This document shows, in pieces, positions 63,813 through 64,000 of a stretch of DNA of 64,000 bases; the first letter of the stretch is position 1, and every line of letters begins with the position of its first letter. The DNA is from Candidatus Endomicrobium procryptotermitis (GTDB lineage Bacteria > Elusimicrobiota > Endomicrobiia > Endomicrobiales > Endomicrobiaceae), in the NCBI GenBank assembly GCA_031279415.1, contig JAITIP010000003.1, positions 1 through 64,000 of the forward strand, written 5' to 3'. The notes below the pieces were generated by a model that saw only the letters and a program-made list of their open reading frames with translations, made no database searches and was not told the origin of the DNA. The translations under genes and the position numbers were made by a program.

Positions 63813-64000
63813 ATGAAAAAGCCCGATGTCATTAGGCAGGTTTCAGATGTTTCAGGATTAACTCAAGGCGATTCCAATCGAGCAATAAAAGCTCTCGTAA
63901 AAGTTATACAGGACAGTCTGAAAACCGGTGAGGTCATTTCGCTTTCAGGGCTTGGCTCATTCCGAGCTAAATCACGCAAAGCTAGACAGGGCAGAAACCC
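63813..64000 (+). CDS. HU/IHF-family DNA-binding protein, N-terminal part (cut by window edge)
   Basis: From the ATG at 63813, preceded by GCGGAGG, 62 complete codons read MKKPDVIRQVSDVSGLTQGD and continue to SLSGLGSFRAKSRKARQGRN. The body is the HU/IHF helix-turn-helix dimerisation core; GLGSFRAKSRKARQGRNP is the start of the DNA-embracing arm. HU-type proteins bend and compact DNA. The rest is outside the window, so HU cannot be told from IHF. Confidence 0.93.
   Translation, partial: MKKPDVIRQVSDVSGLTQGDSNRAIKALVKVIQDSLKTGEVISLSGLGSFRAKSRKARQGRN

Overview
This window is AT-rich bacterial chromosome, almost all coding on the minus strand. It looks like a Gram-negative-type member of the Elusimicrobiota, most likely an Endomicrobium-like lineage. 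That assignment is inference. It rests on AT-richness, outer-membrane barrels and lipoproteins, Chlamydia-Pmp-like autotransporters, a complete Bat operon, a HrcA/CIRCE-controlled clpB, and scattered pseudogenes with poly(A) indels as in host-associated reduced genomes. 16S or concatenated RpoB/RpoC phylogeny would settle it.

Left part (1-13987): one long transcription/translation block read leftward: L10 leader RNA, a small exported protein, rplJ, rplL, rpoB, rpoC, rpsL, rpsG, a BamE-like lipoprotein, fusA and tuf (cut by the edge). Two non-ribosomal exported proteins are embedded in it. Consensus promoters precede the L10 leader and rpoB.

14000-24000: a cell-surface island. It has a small outer-membrane barrel and two divergent giant proteins of the same unusual build: Pmp-like beta-helix passenger, autotransporter barrel, linker, then a periplasmic OmpA-type peptidoglycan-binding domain. 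An exported nitroreductase lies between them.

23900-39500: rsfS, a degenerate LCP/LytR_C protein and yqeK; then moxR-DUF58-batABCDE (envelope stress/aerotolerance type); then proA, a PNPOx-fold protein and aconitase (proline and glutamate metabolism).

39500-53000: clpB with CIRCE, a flavin reductase-like protein, DUF1232, cysE, a histone-H1-like tandem-repeat basic protein, an excisionase-type HTH protein, a TPR glycosyltransferase-like membrane protein, a DEDDh exonuclease, TPR proteins, archease, an exported beta-CASP metallo-hydrolase, argS and a nitroreductase.

53000-64000: a frameshifted OmpA-domain gene, an outer-membrane barrel, an Amt-PII fusion whose leader carries two tandem covarying hairpins, an exported nitroreductase, a CDF-like protein without its metal ligands, a short pyruvate kinase lacking the C-terminal domain next to a 107-bp inverted-repeat element, a decayed peptidase-like/lipoprotein pair, a TrpB2-type synthase, and the start of an HU-family gene.

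I see no tRNA, rRNA, CRISPR array, intact insertion sequence or prophage. Strongest leads: the Pmp-barrel-OmpA proteins, the amt leader hairpins, the L10 leader separated from L10 by an exported protein, the secreted beta-CASP enzyme, and the H1-like repeat protein.
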